Below, one piece after another: positions 8,085-16,630 of a DNA stretch of 64,000 nt. Position 1 is the stretch's first letter, and each line of letters opens with the position of its first letter. Location of the stretch: the NCBI GenBank assembly GCA_963753685.1, contig CAVWDE010000025.1, positions 124,001 through 188,000 on the forward strand, read 5' to 3'. The notes under the pieces were generated by a model. That model saw only the letters and a program-made list of their open reading frames with translations, had not been told where the DNA came from and ran no database searches. Position numbers and translations under genes: made by a program. The DNA is from DATAOG01 sp963753685 (GTDB lineage Bacteria; Pseudomonadota; Alphaproteobacteria; Geminicoccales; Geminicoccaceae).

Positions 8085-9215
8085 ATGCCACGCTATTTCC
8101 CGATCCGGCGCTGGGACGATGCGGTCGCCAAGGCGCGGACCGTCGACCGTCTGCTGGCACTCCGGGCGCAGCTTCACGCCGAGATCGGCCCGCACAAGAC
8201 GCCCGACGCGCTGCTGCTCGCGACCTGGAACATCCGCGATTTCAACTCCAACAAGTTCCACCATGGGCCGCGTCTGGACGAAACGTTCCACTACCTCGCC
8301 GAGATCATCGCCGCCTTCGACCTGGTGGCGGTGGAGGAGGTCAACCGCGACCTCAAAGCCCTCGAGCACCTGATGCAGCTGCTCGGTCCCGACTGGCGCT
8401 ACATCGTGACCGACGCCACCGAGGGCGCCGGCGGCAACGACGAGCGGATCGGGTTCCTGTTCGACCGCCGACGGGTGAGCTTTCGCAACGTCGCCGGCGA
8501 GATCGTGCTGCCGGCAGGGCATCGGACCGTCGCCCAGGCGGTCGTGGCCGGCGAGGCCGAGGCCACGGACGACGCGCTCCAGTTCGCGCGCACGCCGTTC
8601 ATGGTCGCGTTTCAGGCCGGCTGGTTCAAGTTCAACCTGTGTGCGGTCCACATCTACTACGGCGCCGATTCCGGCGCCAAGCTCGAGCGCCGCATCCGCG
8701 AGATCCGGGAGCTCGCCGGGTTCTTCTCCAAGCGGCAGGACCGCGAGACCGAGGACTACATCCTGCTCGGCGACTTCAACATCGTCAGCCCCGAGCATCA
8801 GACGATGCAGGCTCTGGAAGGCGAGGGCTTCGTGGTTCCCGAGCCCCTCAAGCAGAAAACCAGCAATCTCATGGGTGGCAAGCACTACGATCAGATTGCG
8901 CTGAAGGTGAAGGAAAAGCGCCTGGAGATCGGCGCGTCCGGCGTGTTCGAGTACGCGCAGTCAGTGTTTCGCGATCATGACGATGACTTCCAGGCCTATT
9001 TCGACAAGATGCCGGCGGACAAGCGCGACTTGGTCGAGCACGGGGCGCGCAAAGGCCAGCGGCGGACCCCGGCCGAGCAGCGCGCGTACTATCGCGACGA
9101 ATGGCGGACCTGGCAGATGTCCGACCACCTGCCGATGTGGGTGCAGCTCAAGGTCGACTTCACCGATGCCTATCTGAACAGCCTGAAGCCCGGCCAGACA
9201 CCGCTCGCAGAGTGA
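8085..9215 (+). CDS. Endonuclease/exonuclease/phosphatase (EEP) family protein
   Basis: A 376-residue member of the EEP (exonuclease III/DNase I/inositol phosphatase) superfamily. Four catalytic blocks are visible: LLATWNIRDFNS (Asn in NIR), LVAVEEVNRD (metal-binding Glu), YILLGDFNIVSPEH (Asp-Phe-Asn), and the terminal MSDHLPMWVQL (Asp-His pair). The fold hydrolyses phosphodiesters or phosphomonoesters with Mg2+. There is no signal peptide, so a cytoplasmic nuclease or phosphodiesterase is likely, with unknown substrate. A lysine- and aspartate-rich insert lies at about residues 300-345, before the last block. The start has AGGGAAGG upstream. The gene lies between the remnant at 7868 and hicAB. 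Confidence 0.85.
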   Translation: MPRYFPIRRWDDAVAKARTVDRLLALRAQLHAEIGPHKTPDALLLATWNIRDFNSNKFHHGPRLDETFHYLAEIIAAFDLVAVEEVNRDLKALEHLMQLLGPDWRYIVTDATEGAGGNDERIGFLFDRRRVSFRNVAGEIVLPAGHRTVAQAVVAGEAEATDDALQFARTPFMVAFQAGWFKFNLCAVHIYYGADSGAKLERRIREIRELAGFFSKRQDRETEDYILLGDFNIVSPEHQTMQALEGEGFVVPEPLKQKTSNLMGGKHYDQIALKVKEKRLEIGASGVFEYAQSVFRDHDDDFQAYFDKMPADKRDLVEHGARKGQRRTPAEQRAYYRDEWRTWQMSDHLPMWVQLKVDFTDAYLNSLKPGQTPLAE

Positions 9216-9247
9216 TCCCGATCCCCGACGCTCCAGCCGTGGTCGCC

Positions 9248-9481
9248 TCAACCCGCCAGGGCCGGACGATAGCGGGGTGGCGGGATGGGGATCTGGCGCT
9301 CGCGGGCCGTCTCGAGCCAGGCTGCCATCGCAATCTCCAGCTCGGCGACCGCCTTCGCCGGCGTATCACCATGCGCAGAGCAGAACCGCAGATCCGGCAC
9401 ATCGGCGATCCAGCACTGATCGTCGTCGCTCCAGAACACGTTGATGTGGTACCGCGACGCCGGCTCGGACCTCTTCGTCAT
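9248..9481 (-). CDS. hicB: HicB-family antitoxin
   Basis: A 77-residue HicB-type antitoxin with the partial RNase H-like fold: a first strand YHINVFWSDDDQCWIADVPDL, then FCSAHGDTPAKAVAELEIAMAAWLE, a helix that is strongly conserved in this family. The usual C-terminal DNA-binding domain is absent; only a short PIPPPRYRPA tail follows. This is the small HicB form, and autoregulation would need another mechanism. It starts four bases inside the end of hicA (ATGA overlap), so it is translationally coupled to the toxin in the toxin-first order typical of hicAB. Confidence 0.85.
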   Translation of the reverse strand: MTKRSEPASRYHINVFWSDDDQCWIADVPDLRFCSAHGDTPAKAVAELEIAMAAWLETARERQIPIPPPRYRPALAG

Positions 9482-9723
9482 CGCAACCTCAGACCGTGCT
9501 CGCGCACTACCAACTCGAGCTGGCGCACCTGATACCGCTTGGCCTTTCCGTCAGCAGGCTGAAGGTTCAGCATGAGCGCCAGCTCGACATGAACCAGAAT
9601 GTGGTGGCTGCCGCGCGTCCGGGCCAGCTCGAAACCGAAGCCATAGGCGAGGCGGAGCAGATCATCGAATCGGATATCGAGATTGCCGCTTTCGATCCTC
9701 GCCCACGTCTTGCGCGGCGTCAC
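9478..9723 (-). CDS. hicA: HicA-family mRNA interferase toxin
   Basis: An 81-residue HicA-like toxin with a double-stranded-RNA-binding-like fold. The catalytic His lies in the RGSHHIL motif (His40), which corresponds to the G-S-H motif of HicA. The C-terminal strand and helix (LNLQPADGKAKRYQVRQLELVVREH) fit the family, where the final helix packs against HicB. HicA toxins cleave mRNA and are neutralised by HicB. The protein is slightly longer at the N-terminus than the shortest HicA forms. The start at 9723 lies only six bases after the stop of the ThDP-enzyme gene, so it may be read from that promoter. Confidence 0.85.
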   Translation of the reverse strand: MTPRKTWARIESGNLDIRFDDLLRLAYGFGFELARTRGSHHILVHVELALMLNLQPADGKAKRYQVRQLELVVREHGLRLR

Positions 9724-9729
9724 CCTGCT

Positions 9730-11361
9730 CTACTTGAACTTGGAAACCGCGACCTCCTTGGCGGTGATGAACTCGAGCAGCGCGGGCTGGCCCTGCTCGG
9801 TCGCGGCGATGCCGCGCTTGATCGCGGGCACGATGTCCGCGGGCTCGGTCACCCGCTCGCCGTAGCCGCCGAACGCCCGCGCCATGGCCGCGTAGTCGCC
9901 CGAGATGTCGGTCGCGCGGTAGCGCTCGGTCGAGACCGGCATCACCTTGAGCTCGATCGCCATCGAGAAGTTGTTGAGCAGGATCGAGAGGATCGGGATG
10001 CGCTCGCGGACCGCGGTCTCGAAGTCCATGCCGGTGAAGCCGATCGCGGCATCGCCCCAGACGTTGATGCAGAGCTTGTCCGGATGCACGAGCTTGGCCC
10101 CCATGGCGAGCCCGAGGCCATAGCCGAGCTGCGTGGTCTTGCCCCAGCCGATGTAGCTGAGCGGCACCGTCGAGACCCAGAATGGGGAAATCTGGTCGCG
10201 CGGGCTGCCGGCGTCATGGGTGATGATCGTGGTGTCGAGGTCGACCGTGCGCGCGAGCTCGGAGATCACGCGGTAGGGGTTGAGCGGCACCTCGTCGGAC
10301 GTGAGCTTCGGGCGCCACTCGGCGAGCCAGGGCTCGCGCACCGCCTTGATCTCGTCGACGACCGCGGCGGGGTCTCTGGGCGAGGTCACCATCGGCCCGA
10401 TCTCGGCGAGCAGCGCTTCCAGGATCAGCTTGGCATCGCCGATCAGCGCCTGCTCGCAGGCGACGTCCTTGTTGAGGTCCATCGGATCGAGCGTGGCGTG
10501 GATGATCGCCTTGCCGGCCGGCATGTCGACGCCGAAGTTGGTCTTGGTGAAGCTGCAGCCGATGCCGAAGATCAGGTCCGCGTTCTTGAGGAAGTGGTTG
10601 ACGGTCGCCGGGATCGCGTTGCCGCCCGAGCCGAGCGACAGCTTATGGTTCTCGGGGAAGGCGCTCTTGCCGCCGAGGCTCGAGGTGACCGGCGCTGCGA
10701 GCAGCTCGGCCAGCCGCTTGAGCTCGGGCCAGGCGCGCGCGTAGTGCACGCCCTGGCCGGCGTAGATCACGAGGCGCTTGGCCTCGACCAGGCGTTTGGC
10801 CACCGGGCCGATCGCATCCGGGTCGGGGCCGATGCGGGGCAGGGTCGCGGGCTGGTAGTTCAGCGGCTCTGCCACCTCCTCGTCGAACACGTCGACCGGC
10901 ACCTCGACCAGCGCCGGCCCGCCGCGCCCGGTCTTGAGGCGCGTGAACGCCCGCCTGAGGATGTTCGGCACCTCGACGCCCGCGGTCACCGGCTCGGCCG
11001 ACTTGGTGACGTGCTGCATGTTGAGGACCGAATTGTAGTTCGGCCGGACGTGGGCGATCCGGCGCGGGTAGCCCATCGGCAGGACCAGGAGCGGCACGGC
11101 CTCGCCATAGGCCTGCGCGACCCCGCCGAAGGCGTTCTCGGCACCCGGCCCGTGCTGCATCGCGAACACGCCGATCTTCTTGCCGCTGGTCAGCCGCGAC
11201 ATGGCATCGGCCATGTGCACGCCGATCCGCTCCTGGCGCACGATGATCGGCCGGATGCCGACCCGCGCCGCGAGCTCCAGGATATGGTTGACCGGATAGC
11301 CGAAGATGATCTCGACGCCCTCGCGCTTCAGGATCTCCGCGATCGCCTCGCCTGCCTTCAT
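9730..11361 (-). CDS. Thiamine-diphosphate-dependent enzyme (acetolactate synthase-like)
   Basis: A 543-residue ThDP enzyme with the three domains of the acetolactate synthase/benzoylformate decarboxylase family. The N-terminal PYR domain carries the catalytic Glu44 (VRQERIGVHMADAM) and the AMQHGPGAENAFGG loop. The central domain covers roughly residues 190-330. The C-terminal PP domain has the cofactor motif GDAAIGFTGMDFETAVRERI...NN (about residues 430-460). It lacks obvious FAD-site features and has no regulatory subunit next to it. A decarboxylase or ligase for a 2-keto acid or acyl-CoA is more likely than IlvB itself. A GGAGAGG ribosome site precedes the ATG. hicAB follows after six bases. 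A decayed copy of its 3' end lies at 7868. Confidence 0.85.
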   Translation of the reverse strand: MKAGEAIAEILKREGVEIIFGYPVNHILELAARVGIRPIIVRQERIGVHMADAMSRLTSGKKIGVFAMQHGPGAENAFGGVAQAYGEAVPLLVLPMGYPRRIAHVRPNYNSVLNMQHVTKSAEPVTAGVEVPNILRRAFTRLKTGRGGPALVEVPVDVFDEEVAEPLNYQPATLPRIGPDPDAIGPVAKRLVEAKRLVIYAGQGVHYARAWPELKRLAELLAAPVTSSLGGKSAFPENHKLSLGSGGNAIPATVNHFLKNADLIFGIGCSFTKTNFGVDMPAGKAIIHATLDPMDLNKDVACEQALIGDAKLILEALLAEIGPMVTSPRDPAAVVDEIKAVREPWLAEWRPKLTSDEVPLNPYRVISELARTVDLDTTIITHDAGSPRDQISPFWVSTVPLSYIGWGKTTQLGYGLGLAMGAKLVHPDKLCINVWGDAAIGFTGMDFETAVRERIPILSILLNNFSMAIELKVMPVSTERYRATDISGDYAAMARAFGGYGERVTEPADIVPAIKRGIAATEQGQPALLEFITAKEVAVSKFK

Positions 11362-11423
11362 GGTGCCTCTCCCCGGTTCTGCCGCCGGCCATACAACTCG
11401 GCACCCGGCCGCTTGTCCAGGGC

Positions 11424-11992
11424 CTACCGGCGCATCTGCGGCAAGGGTGCCTCCGACGACAGCATCCGCCGCAGCACGCCGTCCTTGCGCACGAGGTGAT
11501 GCTGCAGCGCGCCCGCGACGTGCAGGATCACGGTCAGGTAGAGCACGAACTGCAGGTCAGATGCGCCCATTTGAACACCTCGGCGACCGGCTTGTCGACC
11601 GGCACCCACTTTGCGAGGTCGTAGACCATGAAGAACGGCACCGGAAAGCCCGCCATCGCCGTGTACAAGAAGCCGGTGATCGGCATCAGGAACAGGACGA
11701 TGTACAGCAGCGCATGCGTACCGTGCGCGAGCTTCACCTGCCAGCCCGGCATGTCGGCCGGCAACAGCGGCACCGGATTCGACCAGCGCCAGGAGAGCCG
11801 CACGATCGCGAGCAGGAAAATGACGATCCCGTTGGTCTTGTGGATGTCGTAGCAGACGTTCTGGACCACACCCGGCCCGTGCCAGACCATGGTGATCCCC
11901 GCCGGCACCTGGACCAGCAGCACCAGCGCCGCGATCGTCCAGTGCAGCCCAATGCTGACGCTGCCCCAGCGCGCCGCCGTGTTCTCCCGCAT
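11424..11992 (-). CDS. Cytochrome b561 (frameshifted)
   Basis: A cytochrome b561 of the bacterial di-haem type: four membrane helices with haem-ligand His residues in SIGLHWTIAALVLL, YDIHKTNGIVIFLL, and LHVAGALQHHLVRKDGVLRRML. The frame starting at 11992 (ATG; a GTG at 12001 adds three residues) stops at 11534 after FKWAHLTCSS. The last helix continues one frame over as LQFVLYLTVILHVAGALQHH to 11424. One base appears to be missing at about 11551-11560. Restored, the protein has about 189 residues, normal for the family. These proteins move electrons from quinol in the inner membrane. A decayed copy of its 5' part lies at 14095. Confidence 0.8.
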
Positions 11993-12280
11993 CGCTGGCA
12001 CTCCCTCGGTCCGGCGTCCCTTCCCAGCCGCCCATCAGTACAGGCCCACCCGCCAGGTTGCCAGCCGGATCTCCCCGCCAGCCGGCTCTCCCTGCGATCC
12101 GGCACCTACGCCGGCGCTCGGTCAGGCCGTCCGATGCCGCCTCGAATGTGCCGGGCCTGCCAACCCGCGGGGATCCAGGCGAAGCGACGTCAAGGTCTGA
12201 TCGGATGCCAGCGCAGAGAGCCTGCCACGAGCGGCGCCGTCGCGGCCTCTATGCCGTAAAGGCTGGCCCGCCGCGGTGCG

Positions 12281-12655
12281 TTACGGAAACCATCTGGCAA
12301 TCAGACTGCCCGCGATGGCTCCCGCGAAAGCAACGACCAGGCCGACCAGCAGCGCGATGACGACTTCCAGCGGCCAGAGGTTGTGGGAGGTGGGATCTTG
12401 CACCCCGTCCCAGATCACGCGCGCGAACACCGCCGCCGGCACCGATGCCCCGACGACGGCCGTGACCCTCCAGAACGGTGCGACGCGAAACGAACGCAGC
12501 GCCAGGGCCGCGAATCCGACCACGACCATGCCGGGCACCATCAACGCATCCGGCAGATTGACCTTATTGTAGGGGATCATCCAATAGAAAATGCCAACCG
12601 CGCCCAAGCTCGCAAGAAAGGCAAGCGGCAGCCAGATCCGCTTGACTTTAGCCAT
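12281..12655 (-). CDS. Small membrane protein of unknown function
   Basis: A 124-residue protein with four hydrophobic segments (about residues 8-26, 37-54, 63-80 and 96-118), a basic N-terminus (MAKVKRIW) and RWFP at the C-terminus, consistent with an inner-membrane protein. I recognise no family. The segment between helices 3 and 4 (ARVIWDGVQDPTSHNLWPLE) would be the largest loop. The codon pattern is strongly GC-rich at third positions, supporting a real gene. The 288 bases upstream of the b561 start (11993-12280) hold no convincing gene. Confidence 0.6.
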   Translation of the reverse strand: MAKVKRIWLPLAFLASLGAVGIFYWMIPYNKVNLPDALMVPGMVVVGFAALALRSFRVAPFWRVTAVVGASVPAAVFARVIWDGVQDPTSHNLWPLEVVIALLVGLVVAFAGAIAGSLIARWFP

Positions 12656-13271
12656 GCTCGACGACCTTCCTCAAGACCGCTAAAGACGGGATTTGCCGCC
12701 AGCGAAGAGGCTCCATGACCAGACGATGTCCGGTCTCAGCCCCGCGCAACAAGTCCGCGATGGCGCTCCGCACGCCAGGCGGCAACGGCCGGCGGCCATC
12801 CGTACCGGTCTTGCTTTAAGGAATCGTGGTCGGCCGTCGCGGAAGCGCAGGCGGATCGATCTTGTCTTTGCGCCCGCAACCTTGGGAGGCAGCCCCGCAA
12901 GCTGTGCAAAGGCGGCCCATCCGCTCGCTACGGTACGCGGGGACGCTCGTCGGCCCCGAGGTCCGCAAGACGGCCCCGCCGACCGCTCGGACCTGCCCCC
13001 GGGGGACTCGGCCTTGCGTACCTCAGGCGCAGCCGCTTTGCCTGCCGACGCGGCCGCCGGGACGGTCACCTCCCGGCGCTCGACGGCCGGCCGACACCAC
13101 GCCAGTTGACCTCCGGGCGCCGGGTGCTAGTTTCCCATCTGAAACTCAGCGGTTTCGTTGGACATTCTGGAGTTTCGCCCTGAAGCGGCGCCAGCCGCAG
13201 GGGTCGGGCGATCGGCATGGATCGCCGGTCGGGGTGGCGTCGCCGGCAACCCGAAACGCCGAGGTGGGGAC
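12656..13271. other. 616-base stretch without a supported gene
   Basis: Open frames exist on both strands (for example 12680-13069 minus and 12693-13109 plus). Their translations are rich in Arg, Pro, Ala and Gly with no recognisable fold, and they overlap each other. I take them as chance frames in GC-rich DNA. The segment just before the hydroxylase gene (13120-13170) has a lower GC content and may hold its promoter, but no clear -35/-10 pair is seen. Confidence 0.5.
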
Positions 13272-13994
13272 ATGGACATAGGCGAGCCGCTCAGGGACCT
13301 AGGACCGGTCGACATCAAGCCGGCGGTCGCCCTGGTCGAGACCCTGACCGAGACCGACTGGACCGGCAACACCTTCCGCCAGGACATGCTGGCCGACCCG
13401 GTCCACGGCGTCACCAACAACATCATCTTCAAGCACGAATGGCACCCGTCGGCCTCGCGCACCGGGATCCAGCACTTCGAGGATCTGGTCTACCTCTGGG
13501 CCAAGCAGCGCAACCTCGATCCCGAGCAGTACCTGCCGGTCGGGCGCGAGGAGACCGACGTCTGGCCGGTGTTCACGCTGCCCGAGTGGCTCCGCTACCG
13601 GGAGGTGCTCGGGCCGCTGGTCGAGCAGGTGGTAGCCCCCCTGAAGACCCCTTTCGGCGTGATCACGCGCCTGGCACTCGTGCGCCTGAACCCCGGCGGC
13701 CACATCCTGCCGCACACCGACGGCCACGCGATGGCACTCAGGGCGCACCGCATCCACGTGCCGCTCACCTCGTCGCCCGCGGTCGAATACAAGATCGGCG
13801 GCCGCAAGCTCGCGATGCGCGCCGGCCACGCCTACGACTTCAACAACCGGGTCCGCCACTCGGTGCGCAACAAGGGCAAGCGGCCGCGGGTCAACCTGTT
13901 CGTCGACTACTACCCCAACCCGGGCCTCGTCGTGACCAACCCGCTCTCGGTCTCGATGCCGGCCCACACCCGCCCCGCACCCCGCCTCAACTGA
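13272..13994 (+). CDS. Aspartyl/asparaginyl beta-hydroxylase-type 2-oxoglutarate dioxygenase
   Basis: A 240-residue protein of the Asp/Asn beta-hydroxylase (Asp_Arg_Hydrox) family. The double-stranded beta-helix core has the first iron ligand in ILPHTDGHAMALRAHRIHVPL (His-x-Asp) and the distal His in FNNRVRHSVRNKGKRPRVNLFVDYY, where the Arg after it would hold 2-oxoglutarate. Such enzymes hydroxylate side chains of proteins, peptides or lipids; bacterial members are mostly uncharacterised. The ATG at 13272 with GAGGTGGGG upstream is chosen over the open frame to 13158. It is flanked by the membrane protein at 12281 and the b561 remnant. Confidence 0.82.
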   Translation: MDIGEPLRDLGPVDIKPAVALVETLTETDWTGNTFRQDMLADPVHGVTNNIIFKHEWHPSASRTGIQHFEDLVYLWAKQRNLDPEQYLPVGREETDVWPVFTLPEWLRYREVLGPLVEQVVAPLKTPFGVITRLALVRLNPGGHILPHTDGHAMALRAHRIHVPLTSSPAVEYKIGGRKLAMRAGHAYDFNNRVRHSVRNKGKRPRVNLFVDYYPNPGLVVTNPLSVSMPAHTRPAPRLN

Positions 13995-14094
13995 GGGCAG
14001 CGTCTCGGGCCTCGGTCGAGCCTCGGACCGCCCGGCTCGAGGTTCCGTTGGGTTTGGTTGGATTCCGCCGCGACCAGCGGCGCGCCTCGGCCAC

Positions 14095-14270
14095 GCCGGC
14101 GCGGCGACGGTCCAGTGCCGGCCGGTGCTGACGCTGCCCCACCGCTCCCGCGCGTTCTCCTGCATCGCTCGCACCCCGCTTTCCTAATTCCTCCCCAGTC
14201 CAGGCTCGCCCGGCGGGTTCCAGCCGGATCTCCGCGCCAGCCGGTGCCGCTCCGGCCCCGAAGCTCGTCC
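14095..14270 (-). pseudogene. Decayed copy of the cytochrome b561 5' end and leader
   Basis: On the minus strand, 14165 downward reads MQENARERWGSVSTGRHWTV, close to MRENTAARWGSVSIGLHWTI at the start of the b561 gene at 11992. The similarity then stops within the first membrane helix. It also extends upstream of the start: both copies carry CCAGCCGGATCTCC followed by CGCCAGCCGG. Over 14126-14175 against 11953-12002 I count 42 of 50 identical bases without gaps. It is therefore a truncated duplicate in the same orientation. The remainder of the 555-base gap (13995-14549) holds no gene that I can support. Confidence 0.8.
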
Positions 14271-14549
14271 GGTTGATCTATCTCAATGCCCGAGCCCTCA
14301 GGGGATGCTCGGTTACTGCAATGGGGATCATTGGCAGTCCCGCCCGTCGGCGGCCCTGTCAGGTGATCGGCCAGCGCCAACAGAGGCAGCCTCGATGACC
14401 AACAGAACTTCGACCGGCCGCTGCGGCAGCCTCGCGGCGCGGCGATCTCAGCCTCAACAAGCCGGTCATCGGGCGGAGTTGGTTACCAGTCTGCCCGCCA
14501 AAGGGCCTGTGAGGCGCACGCACCGTCTCAGATCGGACGAGGAACGAAA

Positions 14550-15044
14550 ATGCAACGTCTTCTGAAGAAACTCCTGCTGCCGGCCGCCGCCCTGGTCGTA
14601 GCGGTCGCGGCCGCTGGTCCCTCCCAAGCCGCGGGGTCCGTGGTGAACGTGTCCCTCTGGGACAAGGGCGTCGACGTGCCGATGGCGACCAACCTCGGCC
14701 TTGGTATGGGCGGCGACATGTCCAAGGCGACGATGGGCATCAGCGCCACGCCGGAGACCGTCAAGCCCGGCATGGTGACCTTCGAGGTGGTCAACGCGTC
14801 GAAGGACCAGATCCACGAGATGATCGTGGCCAAGCTTGCCAATCCGAAGCAGCCGCTGCCCTACCTCGCCGACGAGAACCGCGTCGACGAGGACCAGGCG
14901 GGCGACCTGGGCGAGGTCTCGGAGCTCGATGCGGGCAAGTCCGGCGCCCTGCGAATCGAGATGAAGCCGGGCACATACATCCTCTACTGCAATGTCCCCG
15001 GTCACTACACGACCGGGATGTGGACGCTCTTCAAGGTCAAGTAA
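14550..15044 (+). CDS. Periplasmic blue-copper (cupredoxin) protein
   Basis: A 164-residue secreted cupredoxin. A signal peptide (basic MQRLLKKLLL, then PAAALVVAVAAAGPSQA) is followed by a single beta-sandwich domain. The four type-1 copper ligands can be placed: His89 in IHEMIV, Cys147 and His152 in YCNVPGHY, and Met157 in GMW. The spacing of Cys, His and Met resembles sulfocyanin and plastocyanin-like proteins. An acidic loop (ADENRVDEDQAGDLGE, residues 107-122) could be the partner-docking face. It probably shuttles electrons in the periplasm. A GACGAGGAACG element precedes the ATG. It stands alone between the b561 remnant and ppk2; no dedicated redox partner is adjacent. Confidence 0.85.
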   Translation: MQRLLKKLLLPAAALVVAVAAAGPSQAAGSVVNVSLWDKGVDVPMATNLGLGMGGDMSKATMGISATPETVKPGMVTFEVVNASKDQIHEMIVAKLANPKQPLPYLADENRVDEDQAGDLGEVSELDAGKSGALRIEMKPGTYILYCNVPGHYTTGMWTLFKVK

Positions 15045-15255
15045 CCGTCCCCGCCCGGCCGTCCGACCGGATCTCGCCTCAGGCGCGCCGGCGCCCTCGC
15101 TACCCGACCGGCCCGCACCTCCACCCGGGCCGAGCGGCGGGTTCGCCGCGGCAAGCCGGGCCGCGGTGACGGTATCGCCGCGCGCGGTCGGCGTCTCGAG
15201 ACGGGCGGCCTCGGGCCCGGCAGGAGCCGCGAGGGGGCCTTCGACCTCGCGCCCT

Positions 15256-16142
15256 TCAATAGCGCTCGGGCACGAAGGTCTGATCGCTCTTCGGCGGCCG
15301 GACGTAGCCGGCGGCATCCTGGCGCGGCGGCAGCTCGATCGGCGGCGGCGTCAGATCCTGATAGGGGATCATGCTCAAAAGGTGGCTGATGCAGTTGAGC
15401 CGCGCGCGTTCCTTGACGTCGGCCTCGACCACGTGCCAGGGCGCCTGCTTGATGTCGGTGTGGGCGAACATCTGGTCCTTGGCCCTGGAGTACTCGACCC
15501 AGCGCTTGCGCGATTCGAGGTCCATGGGCGAGAGCTTCCAGCGCTTGGTCGGGTCCTTGATCCGGCCGCGGAAGCGGCGCTCCTGCTCCTCATCGCTGAC
15601 CGAGAACCAGTACTTGATCAGGATGATGCCCGAGCGCACCAGCATGCGCTCGAATTCCGGGCAGCTGCGCAGGAACTCCTGATATTCCGCATCGGTGCAG
15701 AAGCCCATCACGCGCTCGACGCCGGCGCGGTTGTACCAGGACCGGTCGAACAGGACCATCTCGCCGGCGGCGGGCAGGTGCGGCACGTAGCGCTGGAAAT
15801 ACCATTGGGTATGCTCGCGCTCGGTCGGCGTGGCCAGGGCCACGATCCGGCAGACCCGCGGATTGACGCACTCGATGATCCGCTTGATCACGCCGCCCTT
15901 GCCGGCGGCATCGCGGCCCTCGAAGATGACCACGACCTTCAGGCCCTGGTGCTTGATCCATTCCTGCAGCTTGACCAGCTCGATCTGCAGTCTGGCCAAT
16001 TCGGCCTCGTAGACCTTTTTCTTGATCCTGCGCAGCGGGGGGACTCTTCCCCGCGGTCCACCGCGGCCAGCGCTTTCGCACCGTCGGCGTCGGCCCGGAC
16101 GACCTTGAGCCTGGTACTCCCGGCCTTGCTCTGTTTGCCCAT
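15256..16142 (-). CDS. ppk2: Polyphosphate kinase 2 (frameshifted near the N-terminus)
   Basis: A PPK2-family kinase that transfers phosphate between polyphosphate and nucleotides. The core shows the Walker A-like FEGRDAAGKGGVIKRI, FDRSWYNRAGVERVMGF, and the lid RFRGRIKDPTKRWKLSPMD followed by SRAKDQMFAHTD. The intact core is open only from 15999, but the N-terminal MGKQSKAGSTRLKVV begins at 16142 in another frame. The two parts join if one C is restored in the C6 run (G6 at 16037-16042 on the plus strand), giving EESPPLRRIKKKVYEAELAR. The whole protein is then about 295 residues, typical of one-domain PPK2. No ppk1 or ppx is nearby. Confidence 0.88.
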
Positions 16143-16288
16143 GAGTGCCTCACTGCCGTCTTTGGATCGTTGTCCGGATCCCTGCGCGCCGTTCGAGCGC
16201 CACCGCCGGCCCGGCGCGGTGATGATAGACACAACCCGGCTTTGCCGTCATGCTGATATCTTCGGCTGCGAGCTTGGAGTCGTCGCCC

Positions 16289-16630
16289 ATGTCGATCGAC
16301 GGCGTCTGGACCGGGGAAGTCTACGGCCCCTTTGGCTGGGACAACCGGGGCGTGTTCATATTCGAGGACGGCCGCATCGTCGGCGGCGACCACCGGCAGT
16401 ACTCGAGCGGCACCTACAGCCAGACCGGGCACGAGGTGAAAGCCTGGATCACGGTCCACTATTACGGCCCGCCACAGCCCACCTTCGGCGAGGCGCGCGA
16501 GCAGTTCACGACCGAGCTGGAAGGCCGGCTGCAGGGGCAGGAGATCAACGGCGTGATCCGCCGCCCCGACCGGCCCCAGTTCGATCTGCAGATCCGCCTG
16601 ACCAAGCGCATGGACCTGCCGGCGGCCTGA
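16289..16630 (+). CDS. Small protein resembling GrlR-like regulators
   Basis: A 113-residue protein that begins MSIDGVWTGEVYGPFGWDNR, with FEDGRIVGGDHRQYSSGTY and a LQGQEINGVIRRPDRPQF segment, suggesting an eight-stranded beta-barrel like the GrlR/T3SS negative-regulator fold found in many unrelated bacteria as a hypothetical protein. No type III secretion genes are present, so that role should not be assumed. The ATG at 16289 is preferred because the barrel sequence starts immediately there; the open frame extends to 16250. It is divergent from ppk2. Confidence 0.65.
   Translation: MSIDGVWTGEVYGPFGWDNRGVFIFEDGRIVGGDHRQYSSGTYSQTGHEVKAWITVHYYGPPQPTFGEAREQFTTELEGRLQGQEINGVIRRPDRPQFDLQIRLTKRMDLPAA

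Noticed and set aside
12680..13109. Overlapping open frames on both strands in the gap before the hydroxylase gene
   Set aside because: Both are low-complexity Arg/Pro/Ala sequences with no family likeness, overlap each other and lack ribosome sites.
16250..16289. Upstream start for the GrlR-like gene
   Set aside because: The extra residues (LISSAASLESSP) resemble neither a signal peptide nor the family, and the conserved beginning is at 16289.
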